Assembly: GCF_900114735.1 (NCBI RefSeq)
Contig: NZ_FOUA01000003.1
Span: 248,001 to 312,000, forward strand
Direction: 5' to 3'
DNA length: 64,000 nt
Source of the DNA: Halopseudomonas bauzanensis
GTDB taxonomy: Bacteria > Pseudomonadota > Gammaproteobacteria > Pseudomonadales > Pseudomonadaceae
Of the stretch, positions 9,241-17,896 are shown piece by piece (position 1 is the first letter of the stretch; each line of letters opens with the position of its first letter). A program made the translations under genes and the position numbers. The notes beneath the pieces are model-generated. The model did not search any database and was not told the origin of the DNA. It worked only from the letters and a program-made list of their open reading frames with translations.

Positions 9241-10933
9241 CAGGGGAGCACTGAGGCGTGCCGCTCAGCACGTTATCCCGGCCCATACTGTAGGCATCGG
9301 CGAAATAACACAGTTCGTCAAAGGGCAATGCCGGACTGATGAAGAAACCCTGGATCTGGTCGCACCCCATCCCCCGCAGGATTTCCATTTGTACCCGTTC
9401 TTCCACCCCTTCGGCCACCACCTGCAAACCGAGGCTGTGGCCCATATCGATCATCGCTGCGACCAGTTGCCGGTCTGCCGGGCGCTCGGCGATGCCGCGA
9501 ACGAAGCTGCGATCGAGCTTGAGCAGATTGATCGGCAAGCGGTGCAGGTGTACGAAGGAGGAAAAGCCGGTGCCGAAATCATCCAGCGAGAAACGAACGC
9601 CTAGTCCGGTCATGCCCACCATGGCCTGCTGCACTTGCTCAGGGCGCTGCATGACGGCGGTTTCCGTCAGCTCGAACTCTAGCTTGCGCGGATCGATACC
9701 GGTCTTGGCAACCAGCCGCTCGATGGTCGCCAGCAAGCGCCCATCGAGAAACTGCCGGAAGGACATATTGACCGCCACGTGCAGATCTATCCCTTGCCGC
9801 TGGAGGATGCTCAGGTCATGGCAGGCGCGGGCGATGACCCAATAACCCATCGGCACGATCAGGCCGTTCTCCTCGGCCAGTGGAATGAACTCGTTGGGCC
9901 CCAGCAACCCCCGTTCGGGATGGCGCCAGCGAATCAGCCCTTCCACCCCAACGATCCTGCCACTGCTGAGCTCAACGCGCGGCTGATAATGCAGCTCCAG
10001 TTCGTTATTGCGCAACGCCCGCCGCAGCTCCCCCTCGAATTCGATCTGGCGGGACGCCTGCAGATTGATGCGTTCATCATAGAAATGGAAATGACAGCCA
10101 CTCTGCGCCTTGGCCTGCTGCATGGCCAGGCCAGCACGCAACAGCAAATCATCGACTGTCTGCCCCCCTTCGGGGAAGGTCGCGATACCGATACTGCAGC
10201 CCAGCAGCAGGCTTTCCTCATCCACCCGGTACGGCTCGGCCAGCCCGTCGATAACCTTTTTCATCACATGCATGAGGTTGGCGTGAGAGTCGTAATCTTC
10301 GAGGATGACGGTGAATTCATCACCGCCCATGCGTCCAACCGTATCGGTGGAACGCAGGAGATGTCGCAGCCGATCGGCTACCTCGCGGATGATGGCGTCG
10401 CCGGCCACATGACCGAGGCTGTCATTAACATGGCTGAAATTGTCCAGATCCAACGACAATACGGCCAGGGGCTGGTTGGTGCGCGCCGCGCGACACATGC
10501 CCTGTTTGAGACGATCCTGCAGCACCTGCCGGTTGCAACAGCCGGTCAGCGGATCATCACTGGCGGCACGGGTGAGTGCTACCTGCAGGGCGGCTCGTTC
10601 GCCGGCATAACGCAGACAGCGGAACAGTTCGCCGTCGCTGGCCTGATCCGAAATGCTATCCACCACGCCAACGGGCAAAGCATCGGCAGTCCCGTGCGTC
10701 AACAAAATCACTGGAACACGGCATTGAGGGATGGGAAGGAAGGTCTCGCGGGCCAGTATCACTGACTCCAGGTCGGGCACCAGCAGGTCCATCGCCTGTT
10801 GCCAGTTCCGGGCAACAACGACCGAAGGAACGCCGTCTACCGCCAGACGAATGGACAGCTGTTTCGCAGCGGCGCCATTGTCTTCCAGCAACACAATCCG
10901 TTGTAGCGGCCTTTCCACAGACAGCAATTTCAC
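9233..10933 (-). CDS. Diguanylate cyclase/phosphodiesterase with N-terminal receiver-like domain
   Basis: This 566-residue protein makes or degrades cyclic di-GMP. Residues 1-125 have the size and pattern of a receiver domain, but I cannot find the usual acidic pocket. The GGDEF domain has an intact MGGDEF active site and DNFSHVND. The EAL domain keeps ELTE, DDFGTGFSS, KLDRSF, EGVEE and QGFF, but the signature is EGL (VEGLIRW) rather than EAL. No membrane segment is seen. The gene converges on comM and is divergent from rep. The net activity cannot be predicted. Confidence 0.9.
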   Translation of the reverse strand: MKLLSVERPLQRIVLLEDNGAAAKQLSIRLAVDGVPSVVVARNWQQAMDLLVPDLESVILARETFLPIPQCRVPVILLTHGTADALPVGVVDSISDQASDGELFRCLRYAGERAALQVALTRAASDDPLTGCCNRQVLQDRLKQGMCRAARTNQPLAVLSLDLDNFSHVNDSLGHVAGDAIIREVADRLRHLLRSTDTVGRMGGDEFTVILEDYDSHANLMHVMKKVIDGLAEPYRVDEESLLLGCSIGIATFPEGGQTVDDLLLRAGLAMQQAKAQSGCHFHFYDERINLQASRQIEFEGELRRALRNNELELHYQPRVELSSGRIVGVEGLIRWRHPERGLLGPNEFIPLAEENGLIVPMGYWVIARACHDLSILQRQGIDLHVAVNMSFRQFLDGRLLATIERLVAKTGIDPRKLEFELTETAVMQRPEQVQQAMVGMTGLGVRFSLDDFGTGFSSFVHLHRLPINLLKLDRSFVRGIAERPADRQLVAAMIDMGHSLGLQVVAEGVEERVQMEILRGMGCDQIQGFFISPALPFDELCYFADAYSMGRDNVLSGTPQCSPAS

Positions 10934-11065
10934 CTCATCTCAGACCTGGAAAAAACAAAGCCTGCCTCAGACTAGCTTTTGGCCATTATCATGTCGAGCG
11001 TTTCCGGCCCGGCCAGTAGCATACCCTATGCTAGAATCGCGCACCCGGTTTTGCGTGAGGTCAAT

Positions 11066-13072
11066 GTGTCGCAACTCAATCCCCGTCAACAGGAAGCAGT
11101 CCACTATATCGGTGGCCCCATGCTCGTGCTGGCCGGCGCCGGAAGCGGCAAGACCAGCGTGATTACCCGCAAGATCGCTTACCTGATCAAGGAATGTGGC
11201 CTGCGCGCGCAAAATATCGTCGCGGTCACCTTTACCAACAAGGCCGCCCGGGAAATGAAGGAACGCGTCGGCTCACTGCTGCGCGGCGCCGAGGGGCGGG
11301 GCCTGACGGTATCGACCTTTCATAACCTTGGCCTGAACATCATCCGCAAGGAGCACAAACGCCTGGGCTACAAGCCCGGCTTTTCGATCTTCGACCAGAA
11401 CGATGCCCAGGCGCTGATCAATGACCTGATGCACAAGGACTACGGCGCGGACGACGGCGTCGAGGGCATCCAGGCGCAGATCTCCGCCTGGAAGAATGAC
11501 CTGATCACCCCCGAAGAAGCGCTGGAGCATGCCAAGACGCCGCAACAGCAGACCGCTGCCAGCGTCTACATGCACTACAACCGCACGCTGAAAGCCTACA
11601 ACGCTGTAGATTTCGACGACCTGATCCTGATCCCGGTGTTGCTGTTCCGCGACCACCCTGACGTGCTGGAAAAGTGGCAGTTTCGCATCCGCTACATGCT
11701 GGTTGACGAGTATCAGGACACCAACGCCAGCCAGTACCTGCTGGTGAAGATGCTGGTGGGCAGCCAGGCGCGCTTCACCGTGGTGGGGGATGATGACCAG
11801 TCGATCTATGCCTGGCGCGGCGCTCGCCCGGAAAACCTCGCCCAGCTGAAAGAGGATTTCCCGGCGCTGAAGGTCGTCATGCTGGAGCAGAACTACCGCT
11901 CCACCAGCCGCATCCTCAAGGCCGCCAACACCCTGATTGCCAATAACCCGCATGTGTTCGAGAAACAACTGTGGAGCGAGCTGGGCTATGGCGATCCGAT
12001 CCGGGTGATCCGCTGCCGCAACGAGGATGCCGAGGCCGAGCGGGTGGCCACTGATATCCAGAATCTGCATCTCAAGCAGCGGATTCCATGGAAGGACATT
12101 GCCATCCTCTACCGGGGCAACCACCAGTCCCGGCTGATCGAACTCAAGCTGCAGCACCATCAGATTCCCTATCACCTGTCGGGTGGTACCAGTTTCTTCA
12201 GCCGCCAGGAGGTCAAGGACGTGATGTCCTACTTCCGCCTGCTGGTCAACCCGGATGACGACAACGCCCTGCTGCGGGTGATCAACGTACCGCGCCGGGA
12301 AATCGGCCCGGCGACCCTGGAAAAGCTCGGCACCTACGCCAACCAGCGCGAGATCAGCCTGTTCGCCGCCTGCACCGAAATGGGCCTGGCCGAGCATATG
12401 GAACCGCGTTACTGCGAACGCCTGCAGCGCTTCGGCCACTGGCTGGAAAAGGTCCGCCAGCAGTGCGCCCAGAACGAGCCCATCGCCGCCCTGCGCAGCA
12501 TGGTGATGGATCTGGACTATGAGAACTGGATACGGCAGAACTGCTCCAGCGACGAGATCGCTGCCAAACGCATGGGCAACGTCTGGTTCTTGCTGGACTC
12601 GCTGAAAACCACCATGGATCGTGATGAAACCGGCGAAACCACCTTCGAGGATGCCATCGCCAAACTGGTGCTGCGCGACATGCTCGAACGCCAGGAAGAG
12701 GAAGAGGACGCCGATCGCGTGCAGCTCATGACCATGCACGCCTCCAAGGGCCTGGAATACCCACACGTCTATGTGCTCGGCATGGAAGAAGAGATCCTCC
12801 CGCACCGCTCCAGCATCGAAGCCGACAGCGTGGACGAAGAACGCCGGCTGGCCTACGTGGCCATCACCCGCGCCAAGCGCAACCTGACCTTCACCTTCGC
12901 CGCCCGCCGCCGTCAGTTCGGCGAAATCATCGACTGCCTGCCCAGCCGCTTTCTCGACGAGCTACCGCCAGATGATCTGGAATGGGAAGGCACCGAGGAC
13001 GTCCCGGTGGAAAAGAAACAGGCCCGTGGCAATACCGCCCTGGCGGACATCCGCAGCATGCTCGGGCGCTAA
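11066..13072 (+). CDS. rep: ATP-dependent DNA helicase Rep
   Basis: Rep is a UvrD-like superfamily 1A 3'-5' helicase that clears proteins ahead of replication forks. The 668-residue product shows motif I GAGSGKT, motif II VDEYQDTN, motif III VVGDDDQSIYAWRGA, motif IV LEQNYRS, motif V MTMHASKGLEYPHVYV and motif VI YVAITRAKRNL. I start it at the GTG at 11066, with GAGG at good spacing, which begins the protein at SQLNPRQQEAV as in other Rep proteins; the frame is open further upstream. It is followed by a REP repeat and a terminator. Confidence 0.94.
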   Translation: MSQLNPRQQEAVHYIGGPMLVLAGAGSGKTSVITRKIAYLIKECGLRAQNIVAVTFTNKAAREMKERVGSLLRGAEGRGLTVSTFHNLGLNIIRKEHKRLGYKPGFSIFDQNDAQALINDLMHKDYGADDGVEGIQAQISAWKNDLITPEEALEHAKTPQQQTAASVYMHYNRTLKAYNAVDFDDLILIPVLLFRDHPDVLEKWQFRIRYMLVDEYQDTNASQYLLVKMLVGSQARFTVVGDDDQSIYAWRGARPENLAQLKEDFPALKVVMLEQNYRSTSRILKAANTLIANNPHVFEKQLWSELGYGDPIRVIRCRNEDAEAERVATDIQNLHLKQRIPWKDIAILYRGNHQSRLIELKLQHHQIPYHLSGGTSFFSRQEVKDVMSYFRLLVNPDDDNALLRVINVPRREIGPATLEKLGTYANQREISLFAACTEMGLAEHMEPRYCERLQRFGHWLEKVRQQCAQNEPIAALRSMVMDLDYENWIRQNCSSDEIAAKRMGNVWFLLDSLKTTMDRDETGETTFEDAIAKLVLRDMLERQEEEEDADRVQLMTMHASKGLEYPHVYVLGMEEEILPHRSSIEADSVDEERRLAYVAITRAKRNLTFTFAARRRQFGEIIDCLPSRFLDELPPDDLEWEGTEDVPVEKKQARGNTALADIRSMLGR

Positions 13073-13093
13073 TTGGTTTAGCAGATTGCTTCT

Positions 13094-13119
13094 TGTGGGA
13101 GCGGCCTTGGCCGCGAAGC
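13094..13119. repeat. REP-like palindromic repeat
   Basis: The sequence GTGGGAGCGGCCTTGGCCGC with its flanks matches the short palindromic REP elements that are scattered between genes in Pseudomonas genomes. Only one copy was noticed in this window. Confidence 0.7.
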
Positions 13120-13184
13120 TTTTCCATCAGCCCTCACCCATTCGCAGGCAAGCCCCGGCCCCATAATCCAGCCGCCAGAAACAG

Positions 13185-13210
13185 AAAAACCACCGCAATG
13201 GGTGGTTTTT
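13185..13210. terminator. Bidirectional terminator between rep and cytochrome c5
   Basis: The arms AAAAACCACC and GGTGGTTTTT flank a short loop, with a T-run on both strands. It can end transcription of both convergent genes. Confidence 0.85.
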
Positions 13211-13228
13211 CTCAAAGCACAGCTCGGC

Positions 13229-13672
13229 TCAGTTGAGGGACAGAATCCACTCAGCCAGCGCAGCGGCTTCTTCATCATTGACCGCATTCGGCGGCATCGG
13301 GATCGGACCCCAGTTACCGCTGGAACCGTTCTTGATGCTGGCAATGATATGGTCCGCATCACCCGCGTACTTGGCCGCCACTTCCTTGAGCGCCGGGCCT
13401 ACTACCTTGTTGTCGACGCTGTGGCACGCCACACAGGCCTTGGCACTGAACAGCGCCTCACCCTCAGAACCACCACCGGCAGCCGCATCGCCACCGGCCG
13501 CAGCAGCAGGTGCAGCGGCGACTTCGTTCGCGCACTCATCACCGGTCACGCACACAGTACCGTAAGGCTTGATGCGCTCAGCAATGGCCTCGTCGGTGGC
13601 CGCAAAAGAGTTGCCGGCAACCAGGGCAAGCATGGCGGCGGACGCAGCCAGATATTTTTTCAAGATCGTCAC
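13229..13672 (-). CDS. Cytochrome c5 family c-type cytochrome
   Basis: This is a 147-residue class I c-type cytochrome for periplasmic electron transfer. A signal peptide ([19 protein letters not shown]) is followed by a linker rich in Ala and Gly (residues 52-70) and one haem-binding motif, CVACH, at residues 80-84. The axial methionine is Met126 in PIPMPPN. Two extra cysteines (41 and 47) sit before the linker. Translation starts at a GTG with GAGGA about eight bases upstream; no ATG fits the frame. The strong terminator follows immediately. Confidence 0.9.
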   Translation of the reverse strand: MTILKKYLAASAAMLALVAGNSFAATDEAIAERIKPYGTVCVTGDECANEVAAAPAAAAGGDAAAGGGSEGEALFSAKACVACHSVDNKVVGPALKEVAAKYAGDADHIIASIKNGSSGNWGPIPMPPNAVNDEEAAALAEWILSLN

Positions 13673-13879
13673 TTATACATCCTCATCATGGCTATAGGTA
13701 TGAGCCCAAGTACAGTGCCCGGACAATTGCGCGAGTATACCGGTAAACCCATAAGCAGCAAAACAGCAACCGCGTGCAGCGACAAGCCGCCGCACCTGGG
13801 CGGGGCTCGGCGACACGGCCGGTATTGTACCGAAACCATGGACGAATGCCTTATCTATGCGTATCATGGCCGCGCTTAC

Positions 13880-13954
13880 GCACCCGTAGCTCAGCTGGAT
13901 AGAGTACTGCCCTCCGAAGGCAATACTCATCGACTTGAACCCCGGTGCGGCTAA
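13880..13954 (+). pseudogene. Degenerate tRNA-Arg copy
   Basis: The first 40 bases repeat the 5' half of the intact tRNA-Arg found 104 bases downstream almost exactly, including the loop CTCCGAA. The anticodon stem then has a mismatch, and the T arm reads ACTTGAACCCC in place of a proper T-loop. The acceptor arms nearly pair (GCACCCG with CCGGTGC). There is no CCA. I read it as a decayed or recombined duplicate that is unlikely to be functional. Confidence 0.7.
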
Positions 13955-13983
13955 GTGTCAGAATGCAGCGTTTCTTCTATAAC

Positions 13984-14060
13984 GCACCCGTAGCTCAGCT
14001 GGATAGAGTACCGCCCTCCGAAGGCGGGGGTCACAGGTTCGAATCCTGTCGGGTGCGCCA
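13984..14060 (+). tRNA. tRNA-Arg (anticodon CCG)
   Basis: A 77-base cloverleaf is complete with acceptor arms GCACCCG and CGGGTGC, D arm, anticodon stem CCGCC/GGCGG around the loop CTCCGAA (anticodon CCG, reading CGG codons), T-loop GTTCGAATCC, and an encoded CCA. Accessory DNA starts right after its 3' end, the usual place for element integration. Confidence 0.95.
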
Positions 14061-14381
14061 TTCCCCTTTAAAATCAACAACTTACATCCTGACCACCCTG
14101 TTTTCATGGGTCCAAAATCTCTGATCACAGAAAATAAGTACTCATTTTCTTCTTTCAACCAGAACACTCCCCGTGACACCTGCCCCAAACTGATAAAAAT
14201 CAGCTGAAAATGCCCTGTGTCCAAAATGTGTCCATTCTGTGGCCGCGTATTTTTTTGCCCTGTCGTCGTCTTGGCGGTTTTGAGTATTGCCCTCAAAACC
14301 CACCGCGATACAAATGGCCACCGAGTATTGACCGCTTCACAGCAAAACCTACGCACAGTCACCCGTAAACTTATTTTACAC
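14061..14381. other. Unassigned region between tRNA-Arg and IS element
   Basis: This stretch of about 320 bases is AT-richer than the upstream genes. I see no credible gene. A tandem similarity TGTCC-AAAA-TGTGTCC occurs near 14219. It may be the residue of an integrated element whose integrase has been lost, but no integrase motif can be read. Confidence 0.5.
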
Positions 14382-14443
14382 TGAATCGCCCCTAGTTTCG
14401 TAGACACCTCCAGGCCTTATACTGAAGGCACCTAGGAGGGCCC

Positions 14444-14722
14444 ATGAGCCGAGTACGATACACAGAAGAATTCAAAATCGAAGCCGTCAAACAGGTGGCA
14501 GACCGAGGTCACCGTGTTGCTGACGTGGCTACTCGACTGGGCGTTTCCAGTCACAGCCTGTACCAGTGGATAAAGCTTTACTCCAAGCCCGCCGAAGCGC
14601 GCCAACAGGATGCTGACTTGCAGGCCGAGAACCGTCGATTGAAAGCAGAGCTGAAGCGCGTTTCAGAAGAGCGAGATATTTTAAAAAAGGCTACCGCGTA
14701 CTTCGCCAGAGAGTCCGACTGA
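14444..14722 (+). CDS. IS3-family transposase OrfA
   Basis: This 92-residue protein binds the IS ends. It has a helix-turn-helix (FKIEAVKQVADRGHRVADVATRLGVS, residues 10-35) and a leucine-zipper-like coiled coil (ENRRLKAELKRVSEERDILKKA). A good AGGAGG ribosome site precedes the ATG. The run AAAAAAG at 14683-14689 is the expected -1 frameshift site that lets ribosomes enter orfB and make the full OrfAB transposase. Confidence 0.92.
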   Translation: MSRVRYTEEFKIEAVKQVADRGHRVADVATRLGVSSHSLYQWIKLYSKPAEARQQDADLQAENRRLKAELKRVSEERDILKKATAYFARESD

Positions 14723-15594
14723 GGTACGCGTTCATTGAAGCCCATTCGGATCAGTACCCGGTACGTCGGCTGTGCAGAGTGATGTCTGTTCATCCAAGTG
14801 GTTATTACACCTGGTGCCAGAACAAGCTGTCGCAGCGCGCCCAGGAAGACCAACGTCTTCTCGGCCAGATAAAGCACGCGTGGCTGGAAAGCGGCGGGGT
14901 GTATGGGTACCGCAAGATCCATCAGGATTTGCGTGAAGAAGGTGTTCGCTGCGGTAAGCATCGAGTCGCCCGCCTCATGCGCAGCGAAGGGCTGCGATCG
15001 CAGACCGGTTATCGACGCCGTCCAGGGCACTACAGTGGCAAACCGGCGGTTGTTTCCCCCAACCATCTTGATAGGCAGTTTGATGTGTCTGCGCCCAATG
15101 TGGCCTGGGTTACCGATATCACCTACATCCGCACCTATGAAGGCTGGCTCTACCTGGCAGTCGTTATCGATCTGTTCTCTCGGCAGGTTGTCGGCTGGTC
15201 GATGAAACCCCGGATGACTTCCGATCTGGCGCTGGATGCTCTATTGGCGGCCATGTGGCGACGAAAGCCGTCAGGCCAGGTCATGGTTCATTCTGATCAG
15301 GGCAGCCAGTTCAGCAGCAGTGACTGGCAAAGCTTCCTGAAAGCCAATCGCCTTGTAGGGAGCATGAGCCGGCGTGGCAACTGCCATGATAATGCTGTGG
15401 CCGAAAGCTTTTTCCAGTTGCTCAAACGTGAGCGAATCAAACGGCAGATATACCCAACACGGGAGGCTGCCAGGCGCGATGTGTTCAATTACATCGAAAT
15501 GTTTTATAACCCGAGACGGCGCCATGGTACGACCGACAACCTGTCACCGGTTGAATATGAACGTCGCTATTTCCAGAGCCTGACGGGTGTCTAG
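14689..15594 (+). CDS. IS3-family transposase OrfB (DDE integrase core), made by -1 frameshift
   Basis: This is the catalytic part of the transposase. Read in the -1 frame from the slippery site at 14689 it is open to the stop at 15594, and it can also start internally at 14779. It has the HTH_21-like region (GYRKIHQDLREEG) and the rve integrase core with the DDE triad in WVTDITYI, VHSDQGSQ and NAVAESFF. The C-terminus has YNPRRRHGTTDNLSPVEYE, typical of IS3. No disruption is seen, so the element could still be active. Confidence 0.9.
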   Translation, partial: GYRVLRQRVRLRYAFIEAHSDQYPVRRLCRVMSVHPSGYYTWCQNKLSQRAQEDQRLLGQIKHAWLESGGVYGYRKIHQDLREEGVRCGKHRVARLMRSEGLRSQTGYRRRPGHYSGKPAVVSPNHLDRQFDVSAPNVAWVTDITYIRTYEGWLYLAVVIDLFSRQVVGWSMKPRMTSDLALDALLAAMWRRKPSGQVMVHSDQGSQFSSSDWQSFLKANRLVGSMSRRGNCHDNAVAESFFQLLKRERIKRQIYPTREAARRDVFNYIEMFYNPRRRHGTTDNLSPVEYERRYFQSLTGV

Positions 15595-15666
15595 AATACT
15601 AGGGGCGATTCACCAGTAAGCTCGCAAGCGTTCGCCTTATGCTTAACGGCCTGCGACACTATCAAA

Positions 15667-15691
15667 TTGACACTTTTTGAATTTATGTCTA
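15667..15691. promoter_or_regulatory. Island dyad site 1 (TTGACA-N13-TGTCTA)
   Basis: This is a degenerate copy of the 25-base dyad shared by the catabolic operons. It keeps the CTTTTT run after the first half-site and the 13-base spacing. It lies 46 bases upstream of the SDR gene at 15738. Confidence 0.45.
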
Positions 15692-15737
15692 CTTTCATCG
15701 AACCAAAATCCAAAACCTGCTTAATTCGAGGACATCA

Positions 15738-16568
15738 ATGCGTACATGGCTAATCACGGGTGCAAATAGAGGCATTGGTTGGCACATAGCTAATGCCGCC
15801 ATTTCGGCCGGTGACAACGTGGTAGTAACCGGAAGGACACTGGCGAAGATAATCGAAGCGTTTCGCGGCTACGACGTAAATAAAGTCCTGCCGCTTGCAC
15901 TTGATGTCACAGCAATGGATCTGATCGAGAAGACAGTGGAAGCTACTGTCGCCACTTTCGGTAAAATCGATATTTTGGTAAACAACGCAGGCTATGGCCA
16001 GTTGGGCCCGTTTGAAAACAATAGCATTGCCGATGTTGAGCATCAGTTCGCCACCAACGTGTTTAGCGTGTTCAACATGTGCAGAATGGTATTACCTGTG
16101 ATGCGCAAAGAACGCTCTGGGCATATTTTCAATATCGCGTCGATCGCTGGCCTTGTCGGAATGCCAGGTGCTAGCGTGTATAGCGCCTCCAAATTTGCCG
16201 TCGCTGGTTTTTCAGAATCCTTGGCCCAGGAAGTTGCAGGCTTTGGCATTAAGGTTACTTCGGTGGCACCCGGCGCCTTCCGCACGGACTTTCTGGACGA
16301 CAGTTCGGCTCATTTTGGCAGCGTGCCCCTTCCGGAATATAAGACATTCTCTGATAAAATTTGCTCATCATCTGCTAATAACAACCATAAGCAACCCGGA
16401 GCACCCGAGAAGCTTGGCCAGGCTTTAGTCGAGTTAGCATTGGATCCGGAAGCTCCGCTCCATTTTATAGTGGGTTCCGATGCCGTCGGACTGGCTGAAA
16501 CCCAGTTAGCCTCGAGAAAACTGGAAATGCAGCGCTGGCGAAACTTAGCTACTTCTACTGACGCCTGA
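15738..16568 (+). CDS. Short-chain dehydrogenase/reductase
   Basis: This is a 276-residue NAD(P)-dependent classical SDR. The cofactor motif TGANRGIG is at residues 7-14, NNAG near residue 85, the catalytic Ser in NIASIAG, and YSASK with the catalytic Tyr and Lys near 155. The arginine in VVTGRT suggests NADP preference. It is the first gene after the IS element and has a copy of the island dyad upstream, so it may serve the catabolic pathway. The substrate is unknown. It is convergent with folE. Confidence 0.85.
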   Translation: MRTWLITGANRGIGWHIANAAISAGDNVVVTGRTLAKIIEAFRGYDVNKVLPLALDVTAMDLIEKTVEATVATFGKIDILVNNAGYGQLGPFENNSIADVEHQFATNVFSVFNMCRMVLPVMRKERSGHIFNIASIAGLVGMPGASVYSASKFAVAGFSESLAQEVAGFGIKVTSVAPGAFRTDFLDDSSAHFGSVPLPEYKTFSDKICSSSANNNHKQPGAPEKLGQALVELALDPEAPLHFIVGSDAVGLAETQLASRKLEMQRWRNLATSTDA

Positions 16569-16590
16569 CATCTCAGCAAACTTGGGCCGG

Positions 16591-17151
16591 TTAGCCCCGG
16601 CCAATCAGTTGCAGGAACTCCTGACGAGTGTTACCTGATGCACGGAAAGCACCCAGCATAACCGAGGTGAACATAGTGGAATTTTGTTTTTCAACTCCGC
16701 GCATCATCATGCACATGTGCTTAGCTTCTATCACTACGGCCACCCCTTCAGCCTGAGTCACCTCCTGCAGTGCCTCCGCGATCTGACGAGTAAGGTTTTC
16801 CTGTATCTGCAGCCGTCGAGCAAACATGTCGACAATGCGCGCCACCTTTGAAAGGCCAATAACCTTACCTTTGGGAAGGTAGGCAACATGCGCCTTGCCG
16901 ACAAACGGCAACATATGGTGCTCGCAAAGGGAGTAAAGCTCGATATCCTTGACGATCACCATCTCGTCACCCTTGGCATCGAACAGTGCATTATTGACGA
17001 TTTCTTCCAGCGATTGCTCGTAGCCCTTGCACAGAAACTGCATGGCTTTGGCTGCTCTTAGCGGGGTCTCTGCCAACCCGCCCCGCTGCGGATCCTCTCC
17101 AATGCCGCGCAAAATCGCCTCATACTGGAGAGCAATATTCTCTGTACTCAT
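16591..17151 (-). CDS. folE: GTP cyclohydrolase I
   Basis: FolE converts GTP to 7,8-dihydroneopterin triphosphate, the first step of folate and pterin synthesis. The 186-residue product has the zinc ligands in LCEHHMLPF and HMCMMMRGV and the signature residues [22 protein letters not shown]. The ribosome site AAGGA is well placed. It sits ten bases after folM, in a folM-folE operon. Pseudomonads often carry a second, alternative folE copy in such a cluster, so this need not be the only one. Confidence 0.95.
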   Translation of the reverse strand: MSTENIALQYEAILRGIGEDPQRGGLAETPLRAAKAMQFLCKGYEQSLEEIVNNALFDAKGDEMVIVKDIELYSLCEHHMLPFVGKAHVAYLPKGKVIGLSKVARIVDMFARRLQIQENLTRQIAEALQEVTQAEGVAVVIEAKHMCMMMRGVEKQNSTMFTSVMLGAFRASGNTRQEFLQLIGRG

Positions 17152-17160
17152 TCTGTTTCC

Positions 17161-17883
17161 TTAAGCAAATTTGAGCATACCGCCGCCGTTCAGATCTTGG
17201 CACGTACCGGTTATATAGGGATTGCCCATAACATAGCGCGCAGCTTGATAAACCACGTCGGGGCCCGGCTCTGTGCCAAGAGCCGAACGGGACAGGATAT
17301 ACTTTCTGAATTCTTCACTATCATTATCGTTAAACATGATTAGCGCAGGGGCGATACTGTTGACCTTGATGTCCGGCGCGAAACGAGCAGCGAAGGAACG
17401 CGTCATGTTTTCCAGGCCTGCTTTTGTGGCCAGGTAGGCTACGTGATCAGCGTTGCCCCCGAGCGCATCATGATCGGTAATATGGATGATGTCAGCCGGG
17501 CCTGAATCGAACCAGTCTGCAGCCGCCATATTGATCATGTAGGGAGCCTGCATATGCACCATGCACATCTGCTGAAACTGCTCGGGCGTCAGCCCCTCGT
17601 CTTCCAGCCACAATGAGGCGTTGTGAATGATGGCTCTTAAACGTAGCCTCTTCGCCGCGACTGCCGCTATGAACTCTGCAATGCCCTCCACGGTTGAAAA
17701 ATCAGCCACGATGACGTCAATACCCTGTAACGGAGTGGCTTGCCACTCCGTTCTCAACCGGCGGCAGCTGATTATCACCTGAAAGCCATCCTCAACCAGG
17801 CGACGAGCGCAATACAAGCCCACACGCTGACCGCCACCGGTGATCAGAACGGTTGGCCTGGACTTTATGGGCGCATCAGGCAT
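17161..17883 (-). CDS. folM: Dihydromonapterin reductase
   Basis: FolM is an SDR that reduces dihydromonapterin, and dihydrofolate weakly, using NADPH. The 240-residue product has TGGGQRVG near the N-terminus, the pterin-reductase-type SCRR after strand 2, NASLW in place of NNAG, and YLATKAGLENMTRSFA. I chose the ATG at 17883, with GAGG upstream; the frame extends another 24 codons into the previous gene. Linkage to folE supports the assignment over a generic SDR. Confidence 0.88.
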   Translation of the reverse strand: MPDAPIKSRPTVLITGGGQRVGLYCARRLVEDGFQVIISCRRLRTEWQATPLQGIDVIVADFSTVEGIAEFIAAVAAKRLRLRAIIHNASLWLEDEGLTPEQFQQMCMVHMQAPYMINMAAADWFDSGPADIIHITDHDALGGNADHVAYLATKAGLENMTRSFAARFAPDIKVNSIAPALIMFNDNDSEEFRKYILSRSALGTEPGPDVVYQAARYVMGNPYITGTCQDLNGGGMLKFA

Positions 17884-17896
17884 ATCAGCACCCTCG

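Larger units (their letters stand above)
14382..15612 (+). mobile_element. IS3-family insertion sequence, complete
   Basis: The element is 1231 bases. Its 27-base terminal inverted repeats lie at 14382-14408 and 15586-15612, start TGAATCGCCCCTAG and end TAGACACC, and differ at a few bases. Ends are TG and CA as expected for IS3. It holds overlapping orfA and orfB joined by a slippery A6G. The flanking three bases (CAC and CCA) do not match, so no target duplication is evident, which may mean that recombination followed insertion. Confidence 0.9.

Noticed and set aside
11273-12805. A 510-codon minus-strand frame inside rep
   Set aside because: The opposite strand encodes every helicase motif of Rep. 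The frame is a codon-bias shadow with low-complexity composition.
13958-14407. A 149-codon minus-strand frame containing [24 protein letters not shown]
   Set aside because: This peptide is the antisense translation of tRNA-Arg, a well-known annotation artefact.
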